From Tricholoma matsutake (taxonomy: Eukaryota > Basidiomycota > Agaricomycetes > Agaricales > Tricholomataceae): a stretch of 64,000 bases of DNA. This document shows, piece after piece, positions 1 to 11,529 of this stretch. The stretch's first letter is position 1. The number at the start of each line of letters is the position of its first letter. Below the pieces are notes generated by a model. It worked only from the letters and a program-made list of their open reading frames with translations. It was not told the origin of the DNA and did not search any database. Made by a program: the position numbers and the translations under genes. The stretch covers positions 3,410,001 to 3,474,000 of the forward strand of contig AP026541.1 in assembly GCA_026075535.2 (NCBI GenBank), in the 5' to 3' direction.

Positions 1-845
1 TGCTCCCCTTGACACTGGCAGGTAACCATCCCCAAGTGATGTATTCCATTTGTATGCACCACATGGATGTAACTGTTGTTCAAGGCATCAGCAGTGGGTG
101 GTCTGAATGTAATATTGGCATTGGGAGTGGGAGTGGGAGTGGCATCACTCCTCATGCATTCAACTGTTTCAGTAGCATTAGGCAAATATGGATCAAACCC
201 ATGGATGTCTTCATCAGCATGTTCAACTTCATGTGCATCATCACCATCAAAGAAGTCTTGTAGGCTATCATCAACATATGTATCGTGCACTTGAATCAGA
301 AGCTCATCAAGGGAATCAAAAAATGCTTCATCATCCCCCACTTCATCTGCCGTTTCCATTGCCATTGCTGCTCCCAACTCATGATATGGGGCCGATGCTG
401 ATTGATGTGATGAAGGCCGATGCTGATCATCACCTTCCCAATTGGCCAACTCTTGTTCTGCTTTATCCTTCATGTCCTCAAATGTTTCCAGATATTCTAT
501 TTGGAACTGAAGAGCATTGCAAATCGGCTGATCTGTCTGGTGCTGAACTAAGAGGTATGTGCCAACCTCCCATAACTCAGCCCTGCAAAAGTGCATGCCA
601 GTCCAAGATTCAATGTGATGGAAGGGATTTTGCCTATGTGTTACCCGCATACATGTTTGGCAAAGTGCTCTTCCTAGTGAACAATCAACACATTTCCAAA
701 TTGCCCGTTTATTGAATGAACAGTGGTTGCAAACTTGTTTGTCAATTGACCATGCCTGCCGAGACAGGGATGCTTGCAGCAGTTCATCTATTTGTCTGAC
801 AAACTCCAAGACATAGTCTCGCTGCCTCTGTTATTTGTACATGAG
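1..845 (-). CDS. KDZ transposase, N-terminal/CxC2 region (partial, runs off left edge)
   Basis: The minus strand is open from about 840 to the window edge. Translation shows a cysteine-rich zinc-binding stretch (QVCNHCSF, WKCVDCS, LCQTCM, then HRQNPFHHIESW), an acidic linker (DEAFFDSLDELL, DDAHEVEHADEDI) and then YIHVVHTNGIHHL leading into CQCQGE. This order is what I know from KDZ transposases with a CxC2 domain, cut-and-paste transposases abundant in Agaricomycetes. The catalytic DDE part would lie left of the window. Upstream (860-1,140) the frame is broken, so the start is not defined; a stop in front of the RQRDYVLEF stretch suggests decay or an intron. The plus-strand reading frames here are antisense shadows. 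Confidence 0.72.
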
Positions 846-859
846 CCTCAGTAAGTCAA

Positions 860-1140
860 TCAATGTCAGAAACTGACCATGCCAATCCATGGCTGAACCG
901 GCTCATCAGTCACCTGAGGTTCTTACATATCCCATTCTGGAGCAAGACCTGGATTGCTGTGGATACCAGCTGAACTCAATTCACCACATTCTTCTGTACT
1001 AATCCCTTACAGGTACAGTGGTTATCACAGGTTTTCCTAGGACCCAGTTACCCACAAATTCATACATTTGCTCGAAACCTGAAGTTATCCCACAGGTCTC
1101 AACTCTCCAGCAGCATGATTAGTCTGACCATTTTTTATTA
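860..1140. other. No recognisable gene
   Basis: The stretch lies upstream of the KDZ transposase fragment. Its minus strand may hold decayed 5' exons (a LVQKNVVN-like stretch between stops), but nothing can be supported. Confidence 0.3.
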
Positions 1141-1584
1141 TGGTCTAGACTCTATAAACTATGTACAATACATATATACTGATAATAAATAAAGATTGTG
1201 ACCCTATGCGCTTGCATTTGGGGCGAGGGTGGGGTGGTTGTGGGTCTGAACAAGGAATAGTACAAACAAAGCAGAACACTCCACTTGCGATTGCCATGAG
1301 GGAGGGGGTGATGGTGGTCAGTGTCAACTAGAACAAAACACAAGAACCCTCCACTCGCTTTTGGAACGAGGGAGGGGGCAGCAGTGGTCGGTGTCAACTA
1401 GATTGAAACACAAGAACCCCCCCCCTTTGCTGTTGGAGCAAGGGAGGGGGTGGTGGTGGCTGGTGTTGACAAGAAAGAAACAAAAGAACCCCCCTCGCTA
1501 TTGGAGTGAGGGAGGGGGCCAGTGGTCATTCCCATCTTTGTCATTGTCCTCGCCCTCCATCATCTGTAGCACCCATGGTCCACC

Positions 1585-2542
1585 CTGTGAGCAGTTGCTC
1601 GCAGTGGCGGGTATGGGTGCTGGGTCATCCATCACTGGTGGGGGGGGGGGTGTCATCCTGTCTTCATCCTGTCCTTGTCCTTGTCCTTGTTGTCATTCTC
1701 ATCCTCGTCCTCGTCATTGTCCTCATCCTTGTCCTCTTCCTTGTCCTCATCCTCCTCCACCTCATCATCTGCTTCCTCCTTGTCCTCCTCCTTGTCCTCC
1801 TCTTCCTCCTTGTCATCCTCCTCCACCTCATTGTCTGCTTCCTCCTCATTGTCCTCCTCCACCTCATTGTGTTCTGCTTCCTCGTTGTGTTTCTGTTCCT
1901 CATTGTCATTGTGTTCCTCACCATTGTCATTCCTCTGTGGTCTTCCTTGTTGTCAGTCTCTGTCCCCTGGTCCCCATCATTGTCCTTCTTGTTGTTGTTG
2001 GTGATGGTGTCGTTTCATCTTGTCATTGTCATTGTCATTACTCCCCCACCCTGTCTTTGCCATGCCACTTCCACTCCACAAGCAGTAGCTCACAGCAGTG
2101 GGGGTCTGGCAGGTGGGTGCTGGTGGCTGTCATTGTCATCTTCACCTCACTGTCTGTCCCTGTGTTGTCCCATTGTGTTGTTGTCCCACCCTGTGAGCAG
2201 GTGCTCACAGTGGTGGCATGGGTGTGGGTCTGCCTTCTTGATGCTGTCTTGTGGTAGATAACATAGATAGAATCTAAACAAGACAAATAAGAACATTAGT
2301 AAGTTGAAAAGAAAAGAAAAGAAAAGAACTTTTAAAAAAAAACATTACATAGGGCCCAAACGATGTCTGGTGTCATTTGGGCCCTATGTGGTTGGTTTGA
2401 ACTTTCCACCCCATGAGCAGCAGCTCACAGTGGTGGGGGTCTGGTAGGTGACTGCTAGTGGCTGTCATTGTCATCTTTGCCTTGCTGTCTGTCCCTGTGT
2501 TGTCCCACTGTGTTGTCCCACCCTGCGAGCAGGTGCTCACAG
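1585..2542 (-). repeat. Palindrome cluster a-e (AGC..GCT + GGTGG), five copies
   Basis: Copies are at 1,585-1,604, 2,077-2,095 (degenerate), 2,191-2,210, 2,411-2,430 and 2,523-2,542. The copy at 2,191 is CTGTGAGCA-GG-TGCTCACAG, a perfect 9-bp stem. On the minus strand each is followed by GGTGG, which sets the orientation. Confidence 0.7.
2274..2390 (-). repeat. Hairpin + intron-like module 1
   Basis: The hairpin ACATAGGGCCCAAA..TTTGGGCCCTATGT spans 2,348-2,390. On the minus strand it runs straight into GTAATG, a T-rich tract, TTACTAATG and TTGTTTAG (end at 2,274), so it looks like an exon end with a 75-nt intron. Confidence 0.6.
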
Positions 2543-2605
2543 CAGTGGCATGGGTGTGGGTCTGCCTTCTTGACACCGTCTTGTGGTAGATAACATAGAT
2601 AGAAC

Positions 2606-2720
2606 CTAAACAAGACAAATAAGAACATTAGTAAGTTGAAAAGAAAAGAAAAGAAAAGAACTTTTAAAAAAAATATTACATAGGGCCCAAATGACATCTG
2701 GTGTCATTTGGGCCCTATGT
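2606..2720 (-). repeat. Hairpin + intron-like module 2
   Basis: 2,678-2,720 is a perfect 19-bp stem (ACATAGGGCCCAAATGACA) with a 5-nt loop. On the minus strand GTAATATTTT begins within the stem foot and the tract ends TTGTTTAG at 2,606, a 74-nt intron-like segment with TTACTAATG as branch site. Confidence 0.65.
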
Positions 2721-2749
2721 GGTTGGTTTGAACTTTGTGGTGTTACTTG

Positions 2750-3170
2750 ACATGGGCATGGGCATGGGAGTGGTGGTGGTGGTGGTGATGGTGGTGGTGG
2801 CAGTTGACTGAGTGGTGGTGGTGATGGAGAGGAAGGTGGTGACATTGATCATCAGTGGTGCAGCAACAGTTATGTTGACCCACGCCAACCCATGACACCC
2901 TCAGACAGTACCCATACCTGTGTCATTCCTTATCTATATTAGTATATTTATTATTTACTCATTTATTTAAATTTTATAGTAACCATCCATTCATCCATGG
3001 ATACCACCCATGTGATATCCATATCCATTGCCATCCATCCATATATGGTATCCACAGATGGTCATCTGGATCAGAGCCATCTATGGCAGTCCCTAGTGTG
3101 GGTTTGTTCAAGGGGTGGGGAATGAGAGGGGACAAAATGAGGGATGGGAGCAATTGGGTGACAATGCCAA
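2750..3170. other. GTG/GGCATG low-complexity tract and AT-rich spacer
   Basis: 2,750-2,840 is a GGGCATGGGCATGG and GTGGTGGTG tract. 2,930-3,050 is AT-rich with CCATCCAT repeats. No gene seen. Confidence 0.4.
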
Positions 3171-3374
3171 GATGATGAGAGGTCTTTACACTCCCCCCCC
3201 AATCTGAGCGGACTCCGCTCAGACTTTGCTCGGACTTCTTTGGCTGAAAGTCCTGCCAAACTAAATGTCCAGTCTGAGCTGAGTCCTCGGACTGTCTGAG
3301 CATCCAAGTGGAGTCCGAGTGGACCAGCACTCATACAGTCCTAGGACTGTCCAAGTTGCTTATATAATTGACTG

Positions 3375-3465
3375 AAAAATCAGTGGCTACCACAGGGATT
3401 GAACCCTCATAGTCACATGATAAAGTACAATTAAGTCAGCAATATAACAGTTAGACTAAAGCTTC
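3375..3465 (-). repeat. tRNA-like module (left, outward facing)
   Basis: On the minus strand a TTTAGTCTAACTGTTA A-box-like string and a GGGTTCAATCCC B-box-like string are about 50 nt apart, with TCATGTGAC between. The acceptor arms do not pair, so it is a Pol III promoter-like relic and not a tRNA gene. Confidence 0.5.
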
Positions 3466-3601
3466 ATTACAGATAGGTAGTTATATCTCTCTATGTACTG
3501 CCCCAGCTGTGATGACAAATCAACACAGCTGCGTCATCAACAATGCTGGCAATGGTGCTGCATCCTCCTTACCTCCTACCCCAATAACCAACAATGGGAA
3601 T

Positions 3602-3701
3602 GAGCCCAAATAACGGCAGTGTCGTTTGGGCTCACTTGTAAGTCTTTTTTTACATGATTTTTGTTGTTTTGTTTAACTAACTGAATTTTCCTTAATGATA
3701 G
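3602..3701 (+). repeat. Hairpin + intron-like module 3
   Basis: GAGCCCAAA..TTTGGGCTC is followed after 4 nt by GTAAGT (3,638), then TTAACTAACT and GATAG (3,701). Confidence 0.6.
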
Positions 3702-3971
3702 GTTTTATCTCTGTTATAACAACACTGCAGCCTCAAAACCATGACAATGGCTGACACAGCCACCACCCTAGGACCCAGAACCACTGCCGCAAGCAACTGC
3801 TTGCAGGGTGGGAACAGGTACAACTGCAAAACAGCAAGACAATGGCAATGCCGACTTGGCCAAACAGAATGACAATGCAACGAGGTGACTGGAGACGACT
3901 GGGACTGGGAGATGCAATGATGAGGGGACAAGCAGGAAACAATAAAAGGAAGGCAAAGCAAACGAAGAAAA

Positions 3972-4053
3972 GGCCCAAGAGACATCGTTTGATGTCTCTT
4001 GGGCTGTTGGTAAGTTTTTTTTTCTTGTTTTTGTTACTAACAAACTTTTTTAG
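3972..4053 (+). repeat. Hairpin + intron-like module 4
   Basis: The hairpin GGCCCAAGAGACATC/GATGTCTCTTGGGCT is followed by a textbook 44-nt intron at 4,010-4,053: GTAAGT, T-rich tract, TTACTAAC, TTTTTTAG. Confidence 0.7.
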
Positions 4054-4337
4054 GTATTATCTAGTACTGCTGACGACGACAACGATGACGAGCACTCAGA
4101 ACCACAGCCGCAAGCAGCTGCTCGCGGGGTGGGAATGGGTGCAACTTTGACAAGAATGGCTACTCACGCCCACCATGCAGAACACACCACCTGCCTCCAG
4201 CCTCACGAGCAACTGCTTGTGGGGTGGATGGTGGGTGGAATGATGACAATGGCACGGAACAACGACAGCACCCACTCCAGACCTATGAGCCACTGCTTGT
4301 AGGGTGGATGACAGGTGGAACAATGACAATTAGGGGA

Positions 4338-4416
4338 GACCCAAGAGATGTCAACGTCTCTTGGGTCCTAGGTAAGTTTTTTTTTCTTTTCTCATTTCAT
4401 TTTTCGATCCTAATAG
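4338..4416 (+). repeat. Hairpin + intron-like module 5
   Basis: GACCCAAGAGA/TCTCTTGGGTC (a G-C pair of other copies is A-T here) is followed by GTAAGT at 4,372 and ends CCTAATAG at 4,416. Confidence 0.65.
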
Positions 4417-4746
4417 TTACAAACTACTACTGGCGATGACGATGACGATGACACCACCACCACCACTGCTGCGAGCCCCTGCTCACAGGGTGGAAGGTGA
4501 GGGGGAAGAGACAAGGGGGAAGGGAGACGAGAGGGAAGGGAGACAACGACAAGAGTGGGGACACCCACAACAACACCCACCCCACGCCAATGAGCATCTG
4601 CTCATGGAGTGGTTCGGGGGGGAGAAGAATGGGGACAGGAGAGTGAGATGGCCAGGGGACGACCTGGGGAGAGATGAACGCCGCCATGAGCAACTGCTCG
4701 TGGTGGGTGTTTTTAATTTATTTTTATAATTGATAGTTATGTCCCC

Positions 4747-4770
4747 CTCCCCTCGAGCTTGCGAGGGGAG
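4747..4770. repeat. CTCCCCTCG hairpin
   Basis: A perfect 9-bp stem CTCCCCTCG/CGAGGGGAG with loop AGCTTG. Looser relatives lie at about 1,230-1,520, 4,815-4,840, 14,770-14,800 and 16,720-16,940, always downstream of the palindromes. Confidence 0.65.
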
Positions 4771-4911
4771 GGCTTAGTATTATACATATTAATTACCCAT
4801 ATTAATTACCCCTTGCACAGATGCGAGGGGGTCAATTTAATAATCTATTCATGATATATAACAAATTAGATTTCAGTAATAAATAGATATAATGTATGTA
4901 ACTTTAAATGA

Positions 4912-5004
4912 CTACTTGGCTTAAGTGGTAGAGTGTGCATGTTTCGTTGTCATGTGATTGCTAGTCCAGAAGGCTGTTGGTTCAATTCCTGCTGTGCACA
5001 CATC
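4912..5004 (+). repeat. tRNA-like module (right, outward facing)
   Basis: TGGCTTAAGTGGTAGAGT (A box) and GTTGGTTCAATTCC (B box), with GTCATGTGATTG between. No acceptor stem; mirror partner of the module at 3,375-3,465. Confidence 0.55.
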
Positions 5005-5334
5005 ATTTTGTGAGACTTATAAGACTTTCTCTAAGACTGGAACTTGGACTTTACTTGGTCAGTACTTTAAAAGGTGTAAATAAATGCACAATTGATGTTG
5101 TCTGAGCAAAGTCCAAGCAAAGTCTGAGTGCAGTCTAAGCAGAGTCCGAGCAGAGTCCAAGTGAAGTCCTCGGACAATCCTAGTGTCCGAGTGTGTCCGA
5201 GCGGAGTCCACTTGGACTGGGGGGGGGAGTGTAAAGTACTGGATGATGATGATGAACAATACCACAGTGCTGAACAAGAAGAGGGGTGGGCTCGAACAAG
5301 TCAATGGGAGGGTGAACAAAAGAAGACAAAAGAA

Positions 5335-5760
5335 GGGACAGGAGGTCTCTACACTGCCCCATATGTTCCACATGGATCCATGCAGAATTGCATGGACTCC
5401 ACACAGATTTACAACCCATCTAATGAACAATTTTAGTTATGCAACAGTGGCAGACAGTCCACACGGACTAGCTCAGATTCCACACTTTTTACTCAGATTC
5501 CACAGATCTTGGCCATCTGCATCTGAGATCAGACAGCAAGGACCAGCAAGGACAGTCTGCATACATCTGAACAGACCATTTGAGCTTAGCAAAATGATGC
5601 AAGGAACAGGACTCGAACCAGTGATCTCATAAGCATGTGGGAAAGTTTTGATGTGCAATACCATTACACCAAGCAGCTGTTGTTATGGTACTGCAACCAA
5701 AGCTACATGTCATGTCAGCCAGGCTGATTAGATAAGGTCTATTATTAGGTACATTCTATT
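5335..5760 (+). mobile_element. Left part of a related element (GAGGTCTCTACACTGCCCC terminus)
   Basis: GGAGGTCTCTACACTGCCCC begins at about 5,341, followed by subterminal CAGATTCCACA-type repeats and, at 5,598-5,685, a minus-strand tRNA-like module. The layout matches element A, but no right end was found. Confidence 0.4.
5598..5685 (-). repeat. tRNA-like module with consensus B box
   Basis: Minus strand TTGGTGTAATGGTA (A box) and CTGGTTCGAGTCC (B box). This is the best B box of the set. The cloverleaf arms are not convincing. Confidence 0.5.
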
Positions 5761-5788
5761 ATTGAAACAATGGGAATACTGTGGTGAC

Positions 5789-6242
5789 ATGGCATCAATT
5801 CTTCCCACCATCCCACTACATCCCCCACCACATCCTCTCTTGCTCACAGCACCACAACCCAACACTCTCACTGCCGACATGCCCTCCACCCATGCTTTGA
5901 CATCCAAGACCCATAGCAGCCACAAGAGGGCTGCTTCACCCCCCACTTCCACTGCTACAATGACCTGTGCTGGCCATAAGTGTGCCATCTCCACAGTCAG
6001 CAATGAGGCTGCAAAAGCCAAGAAGAAGAAGAAATTGGACAAGAACACAACCAAAAAGGGGAATGAGAAAGGGAAGAAGAGGAAAGGGGAGGAACCAAAG
6101 CCCAAGAAGGGCAAAGAAAACAAAAAAAAGTATGTATCATTGCCCTCCCCCTACCATTGCTCACAAAGTCTTTGTAGTCAAAAAACTTCCACTATGTGAG
6201 CTGCTGAGGACATGGCTGCCCAAGAGCCATCTCATCTCACCA
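5789..6242 (+). pseudogene. Lys-rich 5' segment of a low-complexity gene
   Basis: Open frame beginning MASILPTI, with Pro/Thr-rich text, then KRAASPP, CAGHKCAISTVSNEAAKAKKKKK and a run of Lys/Glu. It ends in EPSHLTR at a GTGAGT donor (6,243). I think it is the first part of one gene continued at 7,149-8,231 and 8,440-9,522, because the style continues and a hAT-like relic fills the gap. Function unknown; the basic stretch would suit nuclear or nucleic-acid contact, which is inference only. Confidence 0.4.
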
Positions 6243-6254
6243 GGTGAGTGGTTT

Positions 6255-7081
6255 TTTTATGTCTAAATGGGGCAACCGGAACTGCAACTGGTCCAGGACC
6301 AATCCATATATTGATGGACTGCAACAGGACCACATAGGACCAGTCCATATCAGTCCATGGACCGAAAAAAACTGGTCCAAACTGGTTTTTTGTTGTAAAA
6401 TTTGTCATGCCAATACAACCTATCAGTTTCTAAATAACTATTACATGGACAGTTTAATCGTTATGTAGGCACTTGGACATTGTAATTCCCCGGTGATTGG
6501 TCCAAATTTTAAGAGATTTCATTAACATTTGACTGAGATATGACCAGAACAAAAGTACATTGTATTACATGTTGTAGTTTGTAGTTTGTAGTTTTTAGTT
6601 TGTAGTTTGTCATGTGTATTTACAACTTGTCAGGGGTGTTAAATGAATCAAATGCACATGGTACAAACATTTATGTATGCTACTCCTTTGCCCTGGATAA
6701 TGTCCAATTGTGCCCAATATTTTTGTAGCACAAGGTATAAGCAGTACAATCACAACTACTCAAATCACGACAAAATACTCACATCAAAATGTATTTGGTC
6801 ATATCTCTCTCAGTTCTTAACTGTTTTTGATGATCCAGGGAGCGAAATTGATGGGATTATGTGTGGAGATGTGGGAGTATAGCTCACGTAACATACGAAA
6901 CCAGTTTAAACCAGTTTTCATCAGTTCAATAGTATTCTTCAAAGTGAAAGACTGGCAACTGGACTGCAAAAGACTGGTCCTATAAATAGCCCCCTGGTGA
7001 ACCGGACTTCGGTTCAGTTCAGTTCGGTTTTGGTATTTCTCCAGTCCATAGGACCAGACCTTTAAACACTACTCTTTTCTT
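6255..7081. mobile_element. hAT-like relic, right terminus present
   Basis: The right end reads ACCAGACCTTTAAACACTA (7,081), the inverse of the TAGTGTTTnAAGGTC terminus also seen at 9,523 and 19,135. Both flanks are full of CTGGTCC/CCAGTTTGG subterminal repeats. The left end lacks a clear TAGTG start, so no target duplication can be called. Confidence 0.45.
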
Positions 7082-7148
7082 TCACTTTTCATTTTCTTTC
7101 AGTTCTTTTTTGTTTTTGTTTTATTTTTATCTTACTAATGATGTTAGA

Positions 7149-8231
<1,083 letters not shown>

Positions 8232-8439
8232 GGTAAGTGTAACTCGTTTTCAATCTTTAATTTGTATCAGATACCTCTACATGTATTAGATATTAGAATG
8301 ACTGATGACAGGAAAAGTGCAGTCAGTGGCCAGCCAGCAAATAGTAGGTACATATACTTATTTATTTAATATAATGGTTTATTTAAAATAGGTCAGATGT
8401 TTCTATGGTGAGCCCTCCTCACAGCCCTCCTGGTTGACA

Positions 8440-9522
8440 TGGAGCATCTTGCACCACAGGTGGCATCTTATGTGGCCATGCACTCAGAAATATTTATAAT
8501 TTTGGTGACCACATGGATGTTGATGACCAGCAGGGCAAGGATGTAGGCAAGGTCCATGTTTGTACAACACATGGTAATCCCAATGAGTCCAAGCCTTATA
8601 TGGTGCTCAAGCATGAGGTCACCAACCATTTCACACCCATCCTCAAGAAGCTTGGAAACTCATACTCCCCAGTCAAAAGTATGTTGTTTTAGTTTTAGTT
8701 TTAAATTGGTCTTAAGACAAAGTCTAGAGCAAAATCAGCATGTATTTGTATATGAGGATGAACTTTGGAATGTTTGAGGTTGATAGGAGTCTGTTAATGA
8801 AGAAGATGGAGAGGTTGATTGGGCAGTTTTAAACCAGCAATTTACCTTGAAGCTTCTCATTGTAAGTTTTAATTGCTCTTATAGAAATTATTTGTTGAGT
8901 CTCCACTTTTAGGTGGCTGATCAGACACCAAATCTTGCTCCAATTCTGAATTCTGATTCACTCTTGCTGGCCTCTTTCTCAACCTCTATTTTTCCTTTTA
9001 AACAGCAGCTCATCACTATTCTTGGAATACCAAGTTCATTGACCAGGACAGGTGATGTTCTCTCTTCAACTCACATATCAAAAATCCAAGGCTTTTCTTA
9101 CTGCATTCCAAACCTATGAGGAAATGGTGAAAGCAAAGACCTGGATGATTGAACAACCAACAAAGACCAACATTATCAAATTATTTGTGTCAAAGTCATT
9201 TTTCCATTCTCACTACAAGCATTATTTTCCCAAGGTGGCCAAACATGATGAGATGGTATTGTGGTTGAATGAGTATGAGAATCAACTCTGTGATGTTGAC
9301 TTGTGGGGGATAAAGAAGGAAGCCTATACTTTTATGGACTTGGCAATATGGTTGCAGAATGGAGGAACTTTGGAGGTTGAAAGTGATGGAGATTATAAGG
9401 ATAAGGGCAAGGGGACAAAGGGAAAGGGTTTAAGGAAGGACAATGTGAAAGTGCAGAAAAAGAGAAAGGACAAAGGGAAGGAGTGAGAGCAGGAAAAGGA
9501 GATGGGGAAGGGGAAGGGGAAG
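8440..9522 (+). pseudogene. 3' segment of the low-complexity gene (conserved-looking hypothetical)
   Basis: Exon-like stretches: NIYNFGDHMDVDDQQGKD...LKHEVTNHFTPILKKLGN (about 8,480-8,691), GEVDWAVLNQQFTLKLLI (8,815-8,868), VADQTPNLAPILNS, then from 9,052 a clear open frame with KAKTWMIEQPTKTNII, FHSHYKHYFPKVAKHDEMV and LWGIKKEAYTFMDLAIWLQNG, ending in Lys/Gly repeats and a stop at 9,486. The GGGGAA-rich tail is split by the hAT-like element at 9,523 and resumes at 11,348. No known domain recognised. Confidence 0.4.
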
Positions 9523-11347
9523 TAGTGCTTGAAGGTCTGGTTCATTGAACCAGAAAAAGACCAAGACCAGACTGAACCAGAACCAGTCCTGTAGGACTAT
9601 TGGTTCTGGTTTCACACCTTAACAAGGCAGTCCAGTCCATGGTCCTGCTTATCACATACACTTGCTAGAACCATTAAAGACCAGTTCAAACTGGTGGAAG
9701 ACCAAACCTACAGTCATCCCTGGGTCTGGTTAGGTGGAAGTAGATATATGTATTACAACTATTAAGAATATAAACATAACAAAAAATACTACATAGTGGG
9801 GGACACCCAAGGAAGAATAAGTGGAAAGTGAGCAGTTTAAATACCCCAGGGAGCACATGGACCATTTTTTGTTGTTTGCATGTTTCTAACGCAAGCACAA
9901 ATGGAAGTGGTGCCACTTTTCTGGCATTGTTTACCAAGTTCTCATGGTCTCACTTCATCAACATCCCTTGACAATGATTTGATAATGACTTCCTCACACA
10001 CAAATATGCCCCAGGTAATTATCTTTTTTGATTGTTTCTTTACTAACTAATCTTTTGTATGTTTGGTAGGTTTTAACTTTGGGATAACAACCCACCTGCC
10101 TCCAGCCTCACAAGCGACTGTTCATGGGTGGATTGCAGGTGCTGATGAGTGAGACAGGACAACAAACAATGGACAGGGATGACAAACAACAGGCATAGGG
10201 GGAATGAATGACACCAGGTATGTGCTGTGTCACTTCAGCGCTGCCATGCCACTAACGACCCCATCCCCCCCTCAAAAAGCTAATGATGACCAACAACCAA
10301 GCACCTGCCTCCATGTTGAGAAATACACCATGAGCGTCTGCGAATGCCGTATTACCAAATACAGATGTTGGCATGTTTTTGATGCAGCTGCTATATTTAG
10401 CATGCCCCCTTTGAGATGCATGTACAGATCGACACAGTGAATACCTTTGTGATACTCTTTCCTTTGTCTAACAGGATACTTATATACAGTAGATAGTTGT
10501 ACGACCACCTCAGTCACTTATACAATGACTGAGGTGAGTAACGATATTATTACTTAGTTGAGAATGACTACTTACTGTACCTATAGTTTATTCTTGTATA
10601 CGCTAGGTACAGTAATTATGAATATAGTCACTTATACAATGACTGAGTTTATTCTTGTATATGCTAGGATTGACTTTCTACACTCCAGCCTCATGAGCCA
10701 CTGCTCATGGGGTGGATCATGAGTGCTACTAAACCTGACAAATGATGCACCAAATGATGCATTCAATGCCAACAAAATGCAACACCCAACACCAAACAAC
10801 ACATGCAACATCAATGTAATGCAATGCTGACTTGGAACAACAACAACAAATGATGCACGCAATGCCAGCACCTATGCCCCTTGGTCACAGCTGCCAATGC
10901 AGCCACCACCAACATCGACGACAACACATTTTGAGTTGCAACTCAACACCCGCATCCAGACTGTATCCCCCCACCTCAAAGCAAGAGGTGGAGGGGGCCA
11001 TTTTGTTTTTAATGAGCCATTTACAATCTATGTTCAGCCTCATGAGCCCCTGCTTGCAGGGTGGATTTTATTTTTTCTCTTTTTTCTTTTTCTTTTGTTC
11101 TTTTTTTTCTCTTTGTATTGTATATTATTACAAGTACTATATTGTAGTCAGTAAGTGTTGGTCACAAGTCAGCTGGACTGGTCCTAGGACCTGGTTCAGT
11201 TTATGAACCAGCTGCAACTGACATGAACTGGTCCTTTAGGGTCCGGTTCAGTTTTTTTAGTATATACGAAATTTGAGAGCTGGTTTCAGTCCTGGTTCAC
11301 CCTCGAGGAGGGCAAAAACTGGGACCAGACTGGACTTTCAAGCACTA
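9523..11347. mobile_element. Non-autonomous hAT-like element, TIR TAGTGCTTGAA, 8-bp TSD
   Basis: Left end TAGTGCTTGAAGGTC and right end GACTTTCAAGCACTA are inverted repeats. The 8 bp outside both ends are AGGGGAAG (9,515-9,522 and 11,348-11,355), though the target is itself GGGGAA-rich. Subterminal ACTGGTCC repeats flank a core with TTAAATACCCC, a GTAATT..TTTACTAAC..GGTAG intron-like segment (about 10,016-10,069) and three palindromes (10,109; 10,692; 11,041). Size and direct repeats fit hAT; no transposase inside. Confidence 0.65.
10109..11058 (+). repeat. Palindrome cluster m-o, three copies
   Basis: 10,109-10,125 (degenerate), 10,692-10,709 (CATGAGCC-AC-TGCTCATG type) and 11,041-11,058. 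Each is followed by GGGTGGAT or GGGTGGA. Confidence 0.65.
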
Positions 11348-11529
11348 AGGGGAAGGGGAAGGGGAAGGGGAAGGAAAAGAGAATTCACAAGAAGGGAAAG
11401 AGTGATAGTAAGTAATCAAAGTAAGCTTGTAAATACACAATATATGGAACAAGTTTGTCATTTTTTGCACTAGTACCCAGGTTTTCAAGATTGTCCATCC
11501 AATATCATCAGCTCTACTTTTCGGAATCA

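Larger units (their letters stand above)
2077..2745. repeat. Direct tandem duplication, unit about 330 bp
   Basis: The block 2,077-2,410 (degenerate palindrome, GTGCTCACAG palindrome, TAGATAACATAGATAGAA, purine tract, hairpin) is repeated at 2,411-2,745 with few differences. The second copy keeps the better hairpin. Confidence 0.75.
1150..2750 (-). mobile_element. Minus-oriented core of a hairpin/intron non-autonomous element
   Basis: Read on the minus strand the order is two hairpin-plus-intron modules (2,720 to 2,274), five AGC..GCT palindromes followed by GGTGG (2,542 to 1,585), then G-rich/C-rich hairpins of the CCCTCGC..GAGGGAGGG kind (about 1,520 to 1,200). This is the same order as in the plus-strand element at 3,178-5,250, so I call it an inverted relative. 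No terminal repeats were found. The long Pro/Ser/Cys-rich reading frames over 1,361-2,261 come from CTTGTCCTC-type low-complexity sequence at 1,660-1,900 and are not genes. Confidence 0.5.
3789..4702 (+). repeat. Palindrome cluster f-l, seven copies
   Basis: Copies start at 3,789, 4,110, 4,204, 4,283, 4,468, 4,590 and 4,685. Examples are GCAAGCA-AC-TGCTTGC and CACGAGCA-AC-TGCTTGTG. All are followed by a GGGTGG or close variant. Stem bases differ between copies but pairing, including G-T pairs, is mostly kept. Confidence 0.7.
3178..5250 (+). mobile_element. Non-autonomous inverted-terminus element A with tRNA-like modules
   Basis: Both ends read CTTTACACTCCCCC inward, followed by long subterminal arrays of GAGTCCGAGC-type motifs (3,205-3,360; 5,100-5,225 in inverse orientation). 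Inside each end lies a tRNA-like module whose A and B boxes face the nearer terminus (minus at 3,375-3,465, plus at 4,912-5,004). The core holds three hairpin-intron modules, seven palindromes and a CTCCCCTCG hairpin. No protein is encoded. I could not find a convincing target-site duplication at the TTTACACT ends, so the exact termini and superfamily (hAT-like by analogy with neighbours) are inferred. Confidence 0.6.

Noticed and set aside
9..715. Three overlapping plus-strand frames at the left edge
   Set aside because: They are antisense to a continuous minus-strand KDZ transposase frame with clear zinc-binding motifs.
1361..2261. Long plus-strand frames rich in Pro, Cys, Ser, Leu
   Set aside because: They arise from CTTGTCCTC-type low-complexity DNA and are open in several frames and both strands at once; no domain or splice structure.
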